Shown piece after piece: positions 1 to 8,419 of a DNA stretch of 64,000 nucleotides (the first letter of the stretch is position 1; each line of letters opens with the position of its first letter). Where the stretch lies: assembly GCA_964396165.1 (NCBI GenBank), contig CAYNEF010000004.1, positions 32,947-96,946 on the forward strand, written 5' to 3'. The position numbers and the translations under genes were made by a program. The notes below the pieces were generated by a model. The model saw only the letters and a list, made by a program, of their open reading frames with translations, did no database searches and was not told the DNA's origin. The DNA is from CALCZU01 sp964396165 (GTDB lineage: Bacteria; Bdellovibrionota; FAC87; UBA2466).

Positions 1-1049
1 GAAAAAACTTGAAGCATGCGGTGCGCAGCTTGTCCTACTTTTAAATCTGTCGGCTCACCATCCAGTGTGGCGTCGAATATGGAGAATTCTTTTTTAGGGG
101 AACAACCCGTATTTAAGTCCCAGGTGTAATTCCTCGGAATTTCCACTTTTTCAGGAAAATCTAAAACCAGGCGTTTGCGGTAATCTTCGAACGGAGTACC
201 AAAGTACACTTTTTTAAACAGTTCTTTGTCATGTAAGGCAATACTAAGGTATTTGTCGCATTCTCGTATTGTTTCCCAGTGGTTCATTTTAACTGATTTC
301 GTTCGCAAATTTTGCAGTTCTTTTATAGCGTTCTTATCCGACGCATTTTTCATCACGCCGAGTATTGCCAGCCATTTTTCGATGAAGAGCACATCGAGAG
401 TCGCAGATTTTTTTAAAACTTTGTCTGCATTGCGCAAACTTTTTTCCGCATCCCCAAAGCGCTTAGTAAAAATGCATAGCTGCGAGAGAAGCTCCAGGCA
501 ATTCGCATAGAGTCTGGGGTGGTTTTGCTCAGTATCAACGAGTAGCATTTGGATGATAGTACCGGCTTCATTAAATTCTTTTACCCGGATAAGGGCTGCC
601 GCCAAATTCACAAAACCAACAAGTCTATCGTATACATCTGTCTTGGGATTTGAAACGTAGGCTCTAAGATAAGGAACGGCTTCGGCGTATTTCCACTCGG
701 CAAAGAGCGAAAAGGCCATAATGAGATTTCCTTGCGGAATTTTCGTCAGATCAATATGGCTTAAGATCCATCTGGATTCAAAAAGCGAACCTACACGTAC
801 TAGGGATGCTGCGTATTCGACTTTATCGATATCTGTAGCCGAAGCAGCGCCTTTTCTCGTGGGGCGAATGACTGGATTAAGCACCTTTAAGGCTACTTCC
901 GGATCGTTTACACGCCGTAAAAGAGAAGCAATTTTTCTGGCTTGTTCTTTCGGATATCCCTTTTCGACAGCATTTAACAAAGCGTTATGCGCTTCTGTTA
1001 TCTTTCCATCCCGAACCAGTTTTTCAAGAGTATCCAAGGAAAAGGACAT
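1..1049 (-). CDS. TPR-like repeat protein, possible DNA-binding C-terminus (partial, runs off left edge)
   Basis: Read from an ATG at 1049 leftward, the frame stays open to base 1, giving at least 349 residues without a stop. The protein starts MSFSLDTLEKLVRDGKITEA and has no signal peptide, so it is probably cytoplasmic. It consists of helical pairs of TPR/HEAT flavour (for example a stretch reading FAEWKYAEAVPYLRAYV). The last visible part (LDGEPTDLKVGQAAHRML) resembles the start of a winged-helix segment found at the end of some Bdellovibrio TPR regulators, but that is inference from a short stretch. It is divergent from the protease gene at 1219. The missing C-terminus lies outside the window, so its function cannot be fixed. 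Confidence 0.75.
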   Translation of the reverse strand, partial: MSFSLDTLEKLVRDGKITEAHNALLNAVEKGYPKEQARKIASLLRRVNDPEVALKVLNPVIRPTRKGAASATDIDKVEYAASLVRVGSLFESRWILSHIDLTKIPQGNLIMAFSLFAEWKYAEAVPYLRAYVSNPKTDVYDRLVGFVNLAAALIRVKEFNEAGTIIQMLLVDTEQNHPRLYANCLELLSQLCIFTKRFGDAEKSLRNADKVLKKSATLDVLFIEKWLAILGVMKNASDKNAIKELQNLRTKSVKMNHWETIRECDKYLSIALHDKELFKKVYFGTPFEDYRKRLVLDFPEKVEIPRNYTWDLNTGCSPKKEFSIFDATLDGEPTDLKVGQAAHRMLQVF

Positions 1050-1163
1050 GTTATTAATTATACTCCAGCCTGGAACCTAGACGTAGTCAAAGTGAATACT
1101 CACAACGCGTTAAGATTGTATGAGGTCTGTTTTCTTAAGTATTTCGCTGTATACGACACAATT

Positions 1164-1189
1164 TAAAGTGGTCTTTTTATTGCACTTTA
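1164..1189. promoter_or_regulatory. 7-bp inverted repeat in the divergent promoter region
   Basis: The arms taaagtg (1164-1170) and cacttta (1183-1189) are perfect complements around a T-rich 12-nt centre, 30 nt before the protease start. It could be an operator or leader hairpin. The evidence is the symmetry alone. Confidence 0.25.
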
Positions 1190-1218
1190 TAAAATCATAC
1201 AGAATTTGAGTTGGAAGT

Positions 1219-3147
1219 ATGAAGCACCTAGCAATCGCATTATTAGCCCTTTCCTTTATCACGCGTACTCTCACGGCTGGTGAGATCCCGCATGAGAAGC
1301 GCGAGTTTTTGGAAAAATTATCCGGCTCTATGCAGTCTATTGAAGATGATTTTGTGGGGAATAAATCTCAAACGTCACGTTCCGGTAAATTACTTCAAAC
1401 ACTATTAAAAAGTTTACTCAAAGAAAAACTGGTAAAAAAAGAGGATGTATTACTCTCTCTTGATAACTTTAAAGAATTAAAAGAAAAACTTTTAAAACTC
1501 AAAAAAGAGGACTCTGCAAAGGACATCACAATCGGTGATATCACCACCATGTTAAAAGACGACTTTGCAGGGATAGCAGAGAACGAAAAAGACGAAGTAA
1601 GAAATAAACTGATAGCGCTTATCTTGGCAGAAATGAAACAAAAGAAGAACGGTGATGTTTCTATAAATAGCAAAATCAAAGAAGTTGTTCTGGATTACTT
1701 AAAATCTGCAAAACAACTGGAACCGAATAAAGTAATTGCTCTTAGTGAAGACTTAAAAAAAGAGTTAGGCTTTGATGGAAAAAGCAAAGCAGAAGATTTT
1801 TACCCGGAAAATATAATAAAGAAAATTGAAGAAAAAGGTCTTTCTTCTCCTAAAGCCGGTCTGGATTTACTTTCAAATTTGGTGAATGACAGTCTGGACA
1901 AAGTAGAGTCGTTGGACAACGCTTTGGCCCCTATCTACAAGGGGATTTACGAATCCATGATTGAAATTGCTCCGAATAAATTCGCAATCCCAGATAGCTT
2001 CCAGACAGCTACCGACATGATTAACAGCATTCGCAATGAAAAAATCCAGGAGCCACCGCTGGGAAATAACAAATTGAACCTCGTGCCCATACAAAATCAC
2101 GGAAGAGAGCAGGGAATAATTTCTGGTAATGCTTTTGGTGGAAATCGATTCAGTGGGGGCACAAGACGTTTCGGCCAAGGGGGAGGGAGCGTCTCTGGAG
2201 CTTCTTCTGGAAAAATTCCCGGCATCAATGATACGGAGGAATTAAAAGCCTGTTTAGATGCCAGTAAGAAACAAAGATTCAATGTAGAGTTGAAACTTCC
2301 GGGAGCGCTCTGCGCGAGCACAGCGATTTCCGTAAACCCAAAATCTGAATTGAAGAGCTTTAGCGAAAAACAACCCGGAGAGCAATGCACAGTTAATTTT
2401 GCAACAGCGGTTCACTGTCTCGAAGGCATGCGCTTAAATGGAAGAACTATCGGCACTAGAATTTCTGGTAAAAATGTAAATGCAAGAGTACTGCAAAGTG
2501 GCAGTATTGATGGGAGCGCACAAAAAGCTGTGCAAAATGGCAATCCTGATCTGGCGATTTTAGTTGCTTCTTTGCCGTGTGAAGATGCTCGCTCCATACA
2601 CTTTGCCAAAATTCCAACGGCATCGGAGCTTGCAGAATTGAAAGAGCGAGAAAATATTCCGCTAGTGATGCAGCAAAATAGTGAAATCAATGCGAGTATT
2701 AACGGAGAAAATGCAGCGACCATAGCCGCGCAAGGAAGTTTTGAAAAGCTCTCTGACGGATCATTGGGAAATTTCTTACGTTTTAATTCCAATAGCAGAT
2801 TCAATAATAAGTCTGGTATCACAGGCGATTCCAGCCGCATTAGACAAGGGGATTCAGGCGGTACGGCACTTACCTGTAAGGTGTCTTCTAATAATGAAGT
2901 TTTAGATTATTTGTATCTTGGAGCGATTTCTCACATAGATGTGAGAGGTGACAATTTCGAAGGCACTGTAGGCGGCGTAGCTTCCGGACAATCGCTAGCG
3001 AATTTAAGCCGTGTAATGCGTGCAGATGACAATCAGCAAAAAGCGGACAGACATGTAGCTTCTATAGAAAATAATTCTTCAGCAAAACTGAGCGCATTAG
3101 ATAGCGCCGGCATTCGACAACAACCGATTTCCACACATAGTAATTAA
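1219..3147 (+). CDS. Secreted trypsin-like (S1-type) serine protease with long N-terminal helical region
   Basis: A 642-residue protein with a signal peptide (MKHLAIALLALSFITRTLTA). Residues ~25-290 are Lys/Glu-rich and helical, with no cysteines, followed by a Gly/Ser-rich linker (~300-340). The C-terminal domain carries a chymotrypsin-type triad in order: His399 in TAVHC, Asp444 in NPDLAIL and Ser546 in QGDSGG. The catalytic domain is therefore at ~350-640, and the N-terminal 300 residues could be a pro-domain or a binding domain. The GDSGG and xAxHC motifs are characteristic of family S1. Export to the periplasm or outside (for example prey) is expected. The gene is monocistronic and convergent with the small gene at 3157-3396. 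A Val replaces the usual Ala in TAAHC, which is a mild change. Confidence 0.85.
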   Translation: MKHLAIALLALSFITRTLTAGEIPHEKREFLEKLSGSMQSIEDDFVGNKSQTSRSGKLLQTLLKSLLKEKLVKKEDVLLSLDNFKELKEKLLKLKKEDSAKDITIGDITTMLKDDFAGIAENEKDEVRNKLIALILAEMKQKKNGDVSINSKIKEVVLDYLKSAKQLEPNKVIALSEDLKKELGFDGKSKAEDFYPENIIKKIEEKGLSSPKAGLDLLSNLVNDSLDKVESLDNALAPIYKGIYESMIEIAPNKFAIPDSFQTATDMINSIRNEKIQEPPLGNNKLNLVPIQNHGREQGIISGNAFGGNRFSGGTRRFGQGGGSVSGASSGKIPGINDTEELKACLDASKKQRFNVELKLPGALCASTAISVNPKSELKSFSEKQPGEQCTVNFATAVHCLEGMRLNGRTIGTRISGKNVNARVLQSGSIDGSAQKAVQNGNPDLAILVASLPCEDARSIHFAKIPTASELAELKERENIPLVMQQNSEINASINGENAATIAAQGSFEKLSDGSLGNFLRFNSNSRFNNKSGITGDSSRIRQGDSGGTALTCKVSSNNEVLDYLYLGAISHIDVRGDNFEGTVGGVASGQSLANLSRVMRADDNQQKADRHVASIENNSSAKLSALDSAGIRQQPISTHSN

Positions 3148-3156
3148 TGTTAGATG

Positions 3157-3396
3157 CTATTTCTTTTTCGTGCGGGGAGTTTCTCGAACTCTTTTTGCAT
3201 TTGGATGAGGAGCGGGCAATTCCAACTTTGGTTCCGCATTTACAGAAGGGGCCAATGGGATTTTACACTTTTCTTCGCCTTTTGCCCCGGTTTCTACACA
3301 GGGAGTAGGCGTGGGAGCAACTCCCGACGGTACTTTGGAAACAGCCGCGTTATCTGCAAATGCGAATGAAGTTAAAATCAGAAGTTTGATAATCAT
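3157..3396 (-). CDS. Small secreted Pro/Lys-rich protein
   Basis: A 79-residue protein with a short signal peptide (MIIKLLILTSFAFA), a proline-rich mature part and a basic tail (RVRETPRTKKK). Two cysteines (CVETGAKGEEKC) could form one disulfide. It lies 19 nt after adenine deaminase on the same strand, so it is probably cotranscribed. I recognise no family. The signal peptide and tight spacing argue that it is real. Confidence 0.55.
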   Translation of the reverse strand: MIIKLLILTSFAFADNAAVSKVPSGVAPTPTPCVETGAKGEEKCKIPLAPSVNAEPKLELPAPHPNAKRVRETPRTKKK

Positions 3397-3415
3397 ATAG
3401 TCGATTAATATAACC

Positions 3416-5107
3416 CTAACTAGCCCTTACATCAATCACTTGGAATTTATCCACATCCACAAGCCCCTTATCGGTCAATTTGAGGCTTGGAATCACAGGA
3501 AGACTTAAAAATGCCAGTTGCAGAAAGGGTTCTACGAGTTCGCATCCAGTGCTTTTACTTGCGGCCTTTAACTCCAATAGTTTTTTTCGAATCGTCTCAG
3601 GCGACTCTGCCGTCATTAAGCCGCCGAAGGGAAGGGCGAGAAGTGACAAAACTTTTCCCCCCTGCACAACGCAAAATCCACCCTGGCTTTCTATCAGTGC
3701 TTTTAATCCTATTTGCATGTCGGAGTGCGAAGTTCCTGCCACGATGAGATTATGACTATCGTGTCCGACACTGGAAGCTATGGCTCCTTTAAAATTTTCT
3801 CCAAAGCCACGCACAAATGCGTTTGCTGGTTTGGATTTATTTCCGTGTCTTTCTAAAACAGTTAAGTAGGCAACTCCTTTGGAGTCTGACTTTTCTGTCG
3901 TTCGGTCTGTAATGATTTTTCCAGGTTTAATGACAATCACATGTACGTTGCCTACAGGGCCTTTCAAGTCTTCAAGAGTGGGACACGTCGCTTTGACTGT
4001 GTTGTCGAATTTATTTGTGCTACTTGATTTTTGGACGCACTCAGTGCTTTCTTTCCCCAATCGAAATACTTTTTCGATAGAAACAGAATTCAAATCATTC
4101 AACAGAACGAGATCTGCGTTATACCCAGGAGCTATTGCACCCGTTCTGGATTTTTCTTTTGTCAGTCCATAGTGTTTTGCAACAGAGTAGCTCGACGCGC
4201 GAAATACCATTTTGGGATCCCAACCGGATTGGATAGCACGTCTTACTAAAAAATCGATGTGGCCTTCTTCAAAAATATCCAGTGGATTTCTGTCGTCGGT
4301 ACAAAAACCTACTTCACTGGAAGAACCCACTGTCAAAAGCGGTAAAAGTGCAGACAAATCCTTTGCTACGCTGCCTTCCCGAATCCAAACTGCAATCCCT
4401 TTAGTCAGTTTTTCGCGTGCTTCTTCTAACTCTGAGGATTCGTGACAGGAGGAAATTCCAGTAGATGCATACGCGGAAAGTTCTTTTCCGCGTAGCAAAG
4501 GAGCATGGCCATCCATGTAGTAATCGTAAAACGCTTCTACTTTATCAAGAACTTCTTTGTCTTTGAATAAAACACCGGGAACATTCATCACTTCCGCAAG
4601 TCCTAATGCTTTTGCATGTGACTTCAGGGGAAAAAGATCGGAAACAGTGAGGTGTCCTGCGCCATTTGTTTCCATATCCGTTGCTGGAACACACGAGCTT
4701 AGCATCACGCGCAAATCAATCGGACTTTCCAAAGCCTGCGATAGAAAATACTGGATTCCTTTTACGCCAATTACATTTGCGATTTCATGAGGGTCAGAGA
4801 TGACAGTGGTAGTGCCTTTATTTAAGACGAGGTTTGAAAAGTTCGAGGGGACCATTAAAGAACTTTCCACATGCACGTGCGCATCGATAAAGCCGGGAAC
4901 TAACGTTTTACCCCGGCATTCCAGTGTTTTTGAAGCTTTTAAGCCGCTTTCAAGACCGACAATGGTTCCATCCAATACGGAAATGTCCCCTTGTTTCCAT
5001 TCGAGGGAAAATACGTCGAGGTAAGTTGTGTTTTTTAAGAGAAGATCACAGGGAATTTTTCCGAGTGCTGCATCAATGCGACGTTCAATTCGGTTGCGAA
5101 AGTCCAT
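3416..5107 (-). CDS. ade: Adenine deaminase
   Basis: A 563-residue protein of the amidohydrolase superfamily that converts adenine to hypoxanthine and ammonia in purine salvage. The N-terminal metal-binding region has GFIDAHVHVESS (His77 and His79) and the family signature TTTVISDPHEIANV. A mid-protein HESSE-type segment and a C-terminal GHDSHN stretch also match bacterial Ade. Length is normal for the family (~550-600). The start codon overlaps the stop of the upstream thioredoxin-fold gene by 1 nt (TAATG), indicating translational coupling. It is cytoplasmic, with no signal peptide. Confidence 0.92.
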   Translation of the reverse strand: MDFRNRIERRIDAALGKIPCDLLLKNTTYLDVFSLEWKQGDISVLDGTIVGLESGLKASKTLECRGKTLVPGFIDAHVHVESSLMVPSNFSNLVLNKGTTTVISDPHEIANVIGVKGIQYFLSQALESPIDLRVMLSSCVPATDMETNGAGHLTVSDLFPLKSHAKALGLAEVMNVPGVLFKDKEVLDKVEAFYDYYMDGHAPLLRGKELSAYASTGISSCHESSELEEAREKLTKGIAVWIREGSVAKDLSALLPLLTVGSSSEVGFCTDDRNPLDIFEEGHIDFLVRRAIQSGWDPKMVFRASSYSVAKHYGLTKEKSRTGAIAPGYNADLVLLNDLNSVSIEKVFRLGKESTECVQKSSSTNKFDNTVKATCPTLEDLKGPVGNVHVIVIKPGKIITDRTTEKSDSKGVAYLTVLERHGNKSKPANAFVRGFGENFKGAIASSVGHDSHNLIVAGTSHSDMQIGLKALIESQGGFCVVQGGKVLSLLALPFGGLMTAESPETIRKKLLELKAASKSTGCELVEPFLQLAFLSLPVIPSLKLTDKGLVDVDKFQVIDVRAS

Positions 5108-5586
5108 TAATGTTTGATGAGGCCGTCAATCGCGGCCGTAATGCCTTCTTCTTCTTCCGTTCCCCAAACGCCTGAACTTTCATAAACGACTTCTCCGGCA
5201 GAATTCACCACATAAGTAGAGGGATATCCGGATGTGCCCAATTGTGCGATTACTGCTTTTTTACTGTCTTTTAGTACAGGGTGGTTGGGAGTGTGGCGTC
5301 TGATCCATTCTTCGTATGAGCTGTCATTTTTATCGATGCCGACATCTAGTACTTGCACTCTGGGGTTAGTGGCATACTTTGCAGCCAATGCATTTACGTT
5401 AGGAGCATTTTCGTTGCAATAAGGACAACCCAAAAAATACGCTTCAATCACAAAGATTGCATTGGACTGGGTTTTGCTGCTGTAAATCTTTCCCCCAGCA
5501 TTCATGTTGGGCAATTCGAAGGAACTTAATGTCACTGCTTTTGCGAGACTTGCGGCCAAAAACAAAATTGCGAAGATAGATTTCAT
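5107..5586 (-). CDS. Secreted thioredoxin-fold protein (TlpA/AhpC-like)
   Basis: A 159-residue protein with a signal peptide (MKSIFAILFLAASLAKA) and a thioredoxin-like active site CPYC in AYFLGCPYCNENAP, followed by a cis-Pro-type segment (SGYPSTYVV). A periplasmic thiol-disulfide oxidoreductase of TlpA/ResA type is the best description. CPYC is the glutaredoxin/DsbA dipeptide rather than the TlpA CxPC, so the redox direction is uncertain. It is the first gene of a coupled unit with adenine deaminase, a pairing with no obvious metabolic logic. SD-like ggag lies upstream of the ATG. Confidence 0.8.
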   Translation of the reverse strand: MKSIFAILFLAASLAKAVTLSSFELPNMNAGGKIYSSKTQSNAIFVIEAYFLGCPYCNENAPNVNALAAKYATNPRVQVLDVGIDKNDSSYEEWIRRHTPNHPVLKDSKKAVIAQLGTSGYPSTYVVNSAGEVVYESSGVWGTEEEEGITAAIDGLIKH

Positions 5587-5692
5587 TGTGTTCTCCCTTG
5601 TAAGACTAACAGTGCAGTATTCTTTCGACTCTGCATAGCCCTTTATGAAAGGATGTATGAACAGAAGTTAAATGGCACGCCGCCCTGCAATG

Positions 5693-6487
5693 CTACCACC
5701 GTTGGTATTTACCGGTTTTAACAATCTTTAGACTGATGAAAAACAGCACAACTAAGGTGAGAAAGGAAATGGATAAACTGGTTGCAATGGATAAATCCGC
5801 TTTTCCCAATATCCCGTAGCGCACCCCATTGATGAAATAAATCATGGGATTAAATTTTGAGAGTGTTTGCCAGAAGGGATGTAAGCTCCCCAGTGGAAAA
5901 AATACACCGCCTAAATACATCAGTGGAAGCAGTACAAAACCCCCGATGGCACTGAGTTGATCAAAGTTTTTTGCCCAAAATGCGACAGAGACTCCCAGGG
6001 CAGAAAAACTTAAGCCCCCGCACAGAAGTACAAGTAAGAGAGAGAAAGGATGCGCTATCCCTAGGATTTCGCTATAGCGTAAGAAATAGAAAACCTGTCC
6101 GACAGTGAAAGTTACAAGCCCGACGAGTACGCCTCTAGCGAGTCCCCCCAACATATACGCCAAATCAATTTGCAACGGGCTTAGCGGTACGATTCGCAAA
6201 TCTTCTAGATCTCCATGAAAACGGGAAGTACCGATCGAGCTCGAAGAGTTTTGAAAAGCATTGTTTAATAATCCCATCATGACTATGCCGGGGATGAGAA
6301 AGGCCAGATACGAGCGGTGTCCTTCCACTGTAATATTATTTCCCAAGCTGACGCCAAAAATCATCATGTAAAGTGTGGAGTTGATGAGAGGGATGAAGAT
6401 GGTTTGGCCAATCACTCGCCAAAAACGCTTCATTTCTTTTTTTAGAAGCGAAAAAAACGGCGCCCAATTTAATTCGTGTTGTCTCAT
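5693..6487 (-). CDS. ABC-2 type transporter permease (NodJ/DrrB-like)
   Basis: A 264-residue inner-membrane protein with about six hydrophobic segments and the ABC2-membrane pattern: an amphipathic N-terminus (SLLKKEMKRFWRVI), then TM helices including FLIPGIVMMGLLNNAF and LGGVFFPLGSLHPFW. It pairs with the ATPase gene just upstream, overlapping it by 4 nt (ATGA). Such two-gene exporters move lipids, polysaccharides or drugs; the substrate cannot be read from the sequence. Confidence 0.88.
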   Translation of the reverse strand: MRQHELNWAPFFSLLKKEMKRFWRVIGQTIFIPLINSTLYMMIFGVSLGNNITVEGHRSYLAFLIPGIVMMGLLNNAFQNSSSSIGTSRFHGDLEDLRIVPLSPLQIDLAYMLGGLARGVLVGLVTFTVGQVFYFLRYSEILGIAHPFSLLLVLLCGGLSFSALGVSVAFWAKNFDQLSAIGGFVLLPLMYLGGVFFPLGSLHPFWQTLSKFNPMIYFINGVRYGILGKADLSIATSLSISFLTLVVLFFISLKIVKTGKYQRW

Positions 6488-7374
6488 TCGCTCTCCACAA
6501 GTCTTAAAAATGCATCTTCGAGCTTTCCTTCGCGGATCTTCAAATCCATAATCTGGTCGACGCCCACGAGTGAGAGTATGTTTCCGATTTCAAGTGTGTT
6601 GGGAATTCTGAATGAAACTTCCGTGTCCGTTTGTTTTTTTAAATACTCTGTCTGCAATTTTGGGATTGGATTTTTTAAAATGATTTTAATTTCTCGTAAT
6701 GTAAGCTTTTGAATCAGATCTTTCGTCTGGCCCACTTCGAGAATTTTCCCCTGGTGCAATACTCCTACACGTTTACACAGTTTTTCTGCTTCTTCCAGAT
6801 AGTGTGTCGTGAGAAGTACTGTCACTTTCTGATCGTGGTTCAATTCCTCTACAAATTCCCATAGCGTATTTCTTAGTTCGACGTCGACTCCTGCAGTCGG
6901 CTCGTCGAGTAAAAGAAGTTTTGGCTTGTGCACAAGCGCTTTTGCAATAGCCAACCTTCTTTTCATTCCGCCACTTAATTGCCTGACGCGTTTGTCCTTG
7001 TGCGCTTTTAACGCCAGTCTATCGAGGAGAAAATCAATTTGTTTTTGGTTGTTCAGTAGGCCGTAATAGCCTGAGTGGAATTTCAAAACTTCTTCGACTG
7101 AGAAAAAACCATGGCTCACTACTTCTTGAGGAACTACACCCAAAAGTTGTTTGGTTTCTTTCGAACCCATAGCAACATCAGTTCCGAATATGAGGACTTG
7201 TCCTTCTGTTGGTTTTTCAAGGGTCGAGATACAGGAGATGATAGAAGTTTTGCCGGCCCCATTCGGACCTAAGAGTGCAAACATTTCCCCGTCATCCAAA
7301 TGAAAACTGACATGATTTACTGCAGTGGTATTAGCATACGATTTGACCAGTTGTCTTATTTCCAAAGGGAACAT
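6484..7374 (-). CDS. ABC transporter ATP-binding protein (NodI/DrrA-like)
   Basis: A 296-residue ATPase. Walker A is GPNGAGKTS, the Q-loop lies in GVVPQEV, the signature is LSGGMKRRLAIA, Walker B is LLLLDEPTAGVD and the H-loop is TTHYLEEAE. The ~70-residue C-terminal extension is typical of the DrrA/NodI group. With the coupled downstream permease it forms a complete ABC-2 exporter. An SD-like aaggag lies rather far upstream of the chosen ATG, so an internal start a few codons in is possible. Confidence 0.92.
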   Translation of the reverse strand: MFPLEIRQLVKSYANTTAVNHVSFHLDDGEMFALLGPNGAGKTSIISCISTLEKPTEGQVLIFGTDVAMGSKETKQLLGVVPQEVVSHGFFSVEEVLKFHSGYYGLLNNQKQIDFLLDRLALKAHKDKRVRQLSGGMKRRLAIAKALVHKPKLLLLDEPTAGVDVELRNTLWEFVEELNHDQKVTVLLTTHYLEEAEKLCKRVGVLHQGKILEVGQTKDLIQKLTLREIKIILKNPIPKLQTEYLKKQTDTEVSFRIPNTLEIGNILSLVGVDQIMDLKIREGKLEDAFLRLVESE

Positions 7375-7441
7375 GCGTAAGACATTCTCTCTCCTTTAGG
7401 ATTACTTTGACAAGAAACTTCTCAGTTAAGATACTAGCAAG

Positions 7442-7693
7442 GTGAAAAAAGTAACTGTATATACCACTTCAAATTGTCCCTATTGCGTTAGAGCAAAGCA
7501 ACTGCTTACCACGAAGGGAATTCCTTTTGAGGAAATCAACTTAAGCGGCAAACCAGATGAACTTGTCGCTTTAAAAAATAGAACAGGATGGAGAACGGTT
7601 CCACAGATTTTTATTGGCGAAGAGCTGATAGGTGGATTCTCCGAGTTATCGGAATTAAATGCATCAAACGAATTAGATAAAAAACTTTCTTAA
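7442..7693 (+). CDS. grxC: Glutaredoxin (GrxC type)
   Basis: An 83-residue single-domain glutaredoxin starting at GTG. The dithiol active site CPYC (TTSNCPYCVRAK), the TVPQIFIG cis-Pro motif and the GG motif in IGGFSEL are all present, so it should be an active glutathione-dependent dithiol reductase in the cytoplasm. It lies 3 nt before the RNase HI gene and is probably cotranscribed with it. Confidence 0.92.
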   Translation: MKKVTVYTTSNCPYCVRAKQLLTTKGIPFEEINLSGKPDELVALKNRTGWRTVPQIFIGEELIGGFSELSELNASNELDKKLS

Positions 7694-7696
7694 AAA

Positions 7697-8380
7697 ATGG
7701 CCGACAACAATATTATTTTTTGTGATGGTGCCTGCTCCGGTAACCCTGGTCCGGGAGGTTGGGCTTGTATTGTGAGTAGCTCAGGAATTGTGAGCGAACT
7801 AGGCGGTAGAGAAGACAATACGACTAATAACCGCATGGAGATGACGGCCGCACTGAAGGCACTTGAAAAAATTGCACCACTAAAATGTGCGTTCACGATT
7901 TATACCGATTCCAGTTATCTCATTAAAGGAATAACGGGTTGGGTATTCGGGTGGCAGAAGAACGACTGGAAAACGTCAGATGGTAAAGATGTCGCCAACC
8001 GTGATCTTTGGCAAAAGCTTGTAGAAATGCAGCAGTTAATAGGACATAAAAATATTCGTTGGACGCATGTACCTGCGCACTCAGGAATTCCCGCAAACGA
8101 AAGAGTGGATGAAATTGCAGTTTCCTTTGCCAAACAAACTCCTATCACGCTTTATCAGGGACCCTTTCAAAACTATACGGTTTCGCTGGAAGTCATACTT
8201 CAACAAAGCTCGCCGAAACAAAAACCTGTCTATTTAAGCTTTATAGACGGGGTTCTCGAGCGGCATTCGACATGGCCTGAGTGTGAAAAACGCGTAAAAG
8301 GAAAAAATAACGCGAAGTTTAAAAAAGTGGCTTCCGCACAAGAAGAAAAAGAAATCCTCTTAAAATGGGGCATAAAATAA
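7697..8380 (+). CDS. rnhA: Ribonuclease HI with C-terminal RNA:DNA hybrid-binding domain
   Basis: A 227-residue protein. Residues 1-145 form a complete bacterial RNase HI with the DEDD residues Asp10 (FCDGACSGNPGPGGW), Glu48 (NNRMEM), Asp71 (YTDSSY) and Asp138 (ERVDEIA), plus His128 (VPAHSG). It cleaves RNA in RNA:DNA hybrids. After a ~25-residue linker, residues 177-225 match the viroplasmin/RNase H1 hybrid-binding domain: STWPECEKRVKG then NAKFKKVAS and a short acidic helix. In eukaryotic and most bacterial RNase H1 proteins this domain is N-terminal; here it is C-terminal, which is unusual. Start ATG is 3 nt after the glutaredoxin stop. Confidence 0.93.
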   Translation: MADNNIIFCDGACSGNPGPGGWACIVSSSGIVSELGGREDNTTNNRMEMTAALKALEKIAPLKCAFTIYTDSSYLIKGITGWVFGWQKNDWKTSDGKDVANRDLWQKLVEMQQLIGHKNIRWTHVPAHSGIPANERVDEIAVSFAKQTPITLYQGPFQNYTVSLEVILQQSSPKQKPVYLSFIDGVLERHSTWPECEKRVKGKNNAKFKKVASAQEEKEILLKWGIK

Positions 8381-8419
8381 GAATCTCAATTGTTTAGGCG
8401 CATTTTCCGATAAGAATTT

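Noticed and set aside
2412..2840. 142-codon minus-strand frame inside the serine protease gene
   Set aside because: It lies fully inside the catalytic domain coding region and resembles no protein family.
5671..5688. tggcacgccgccctgcaa as a sigma54 promoter
   Set aside because: The GG-to-GC spacing is one base too long and no gene follows in the right direction.
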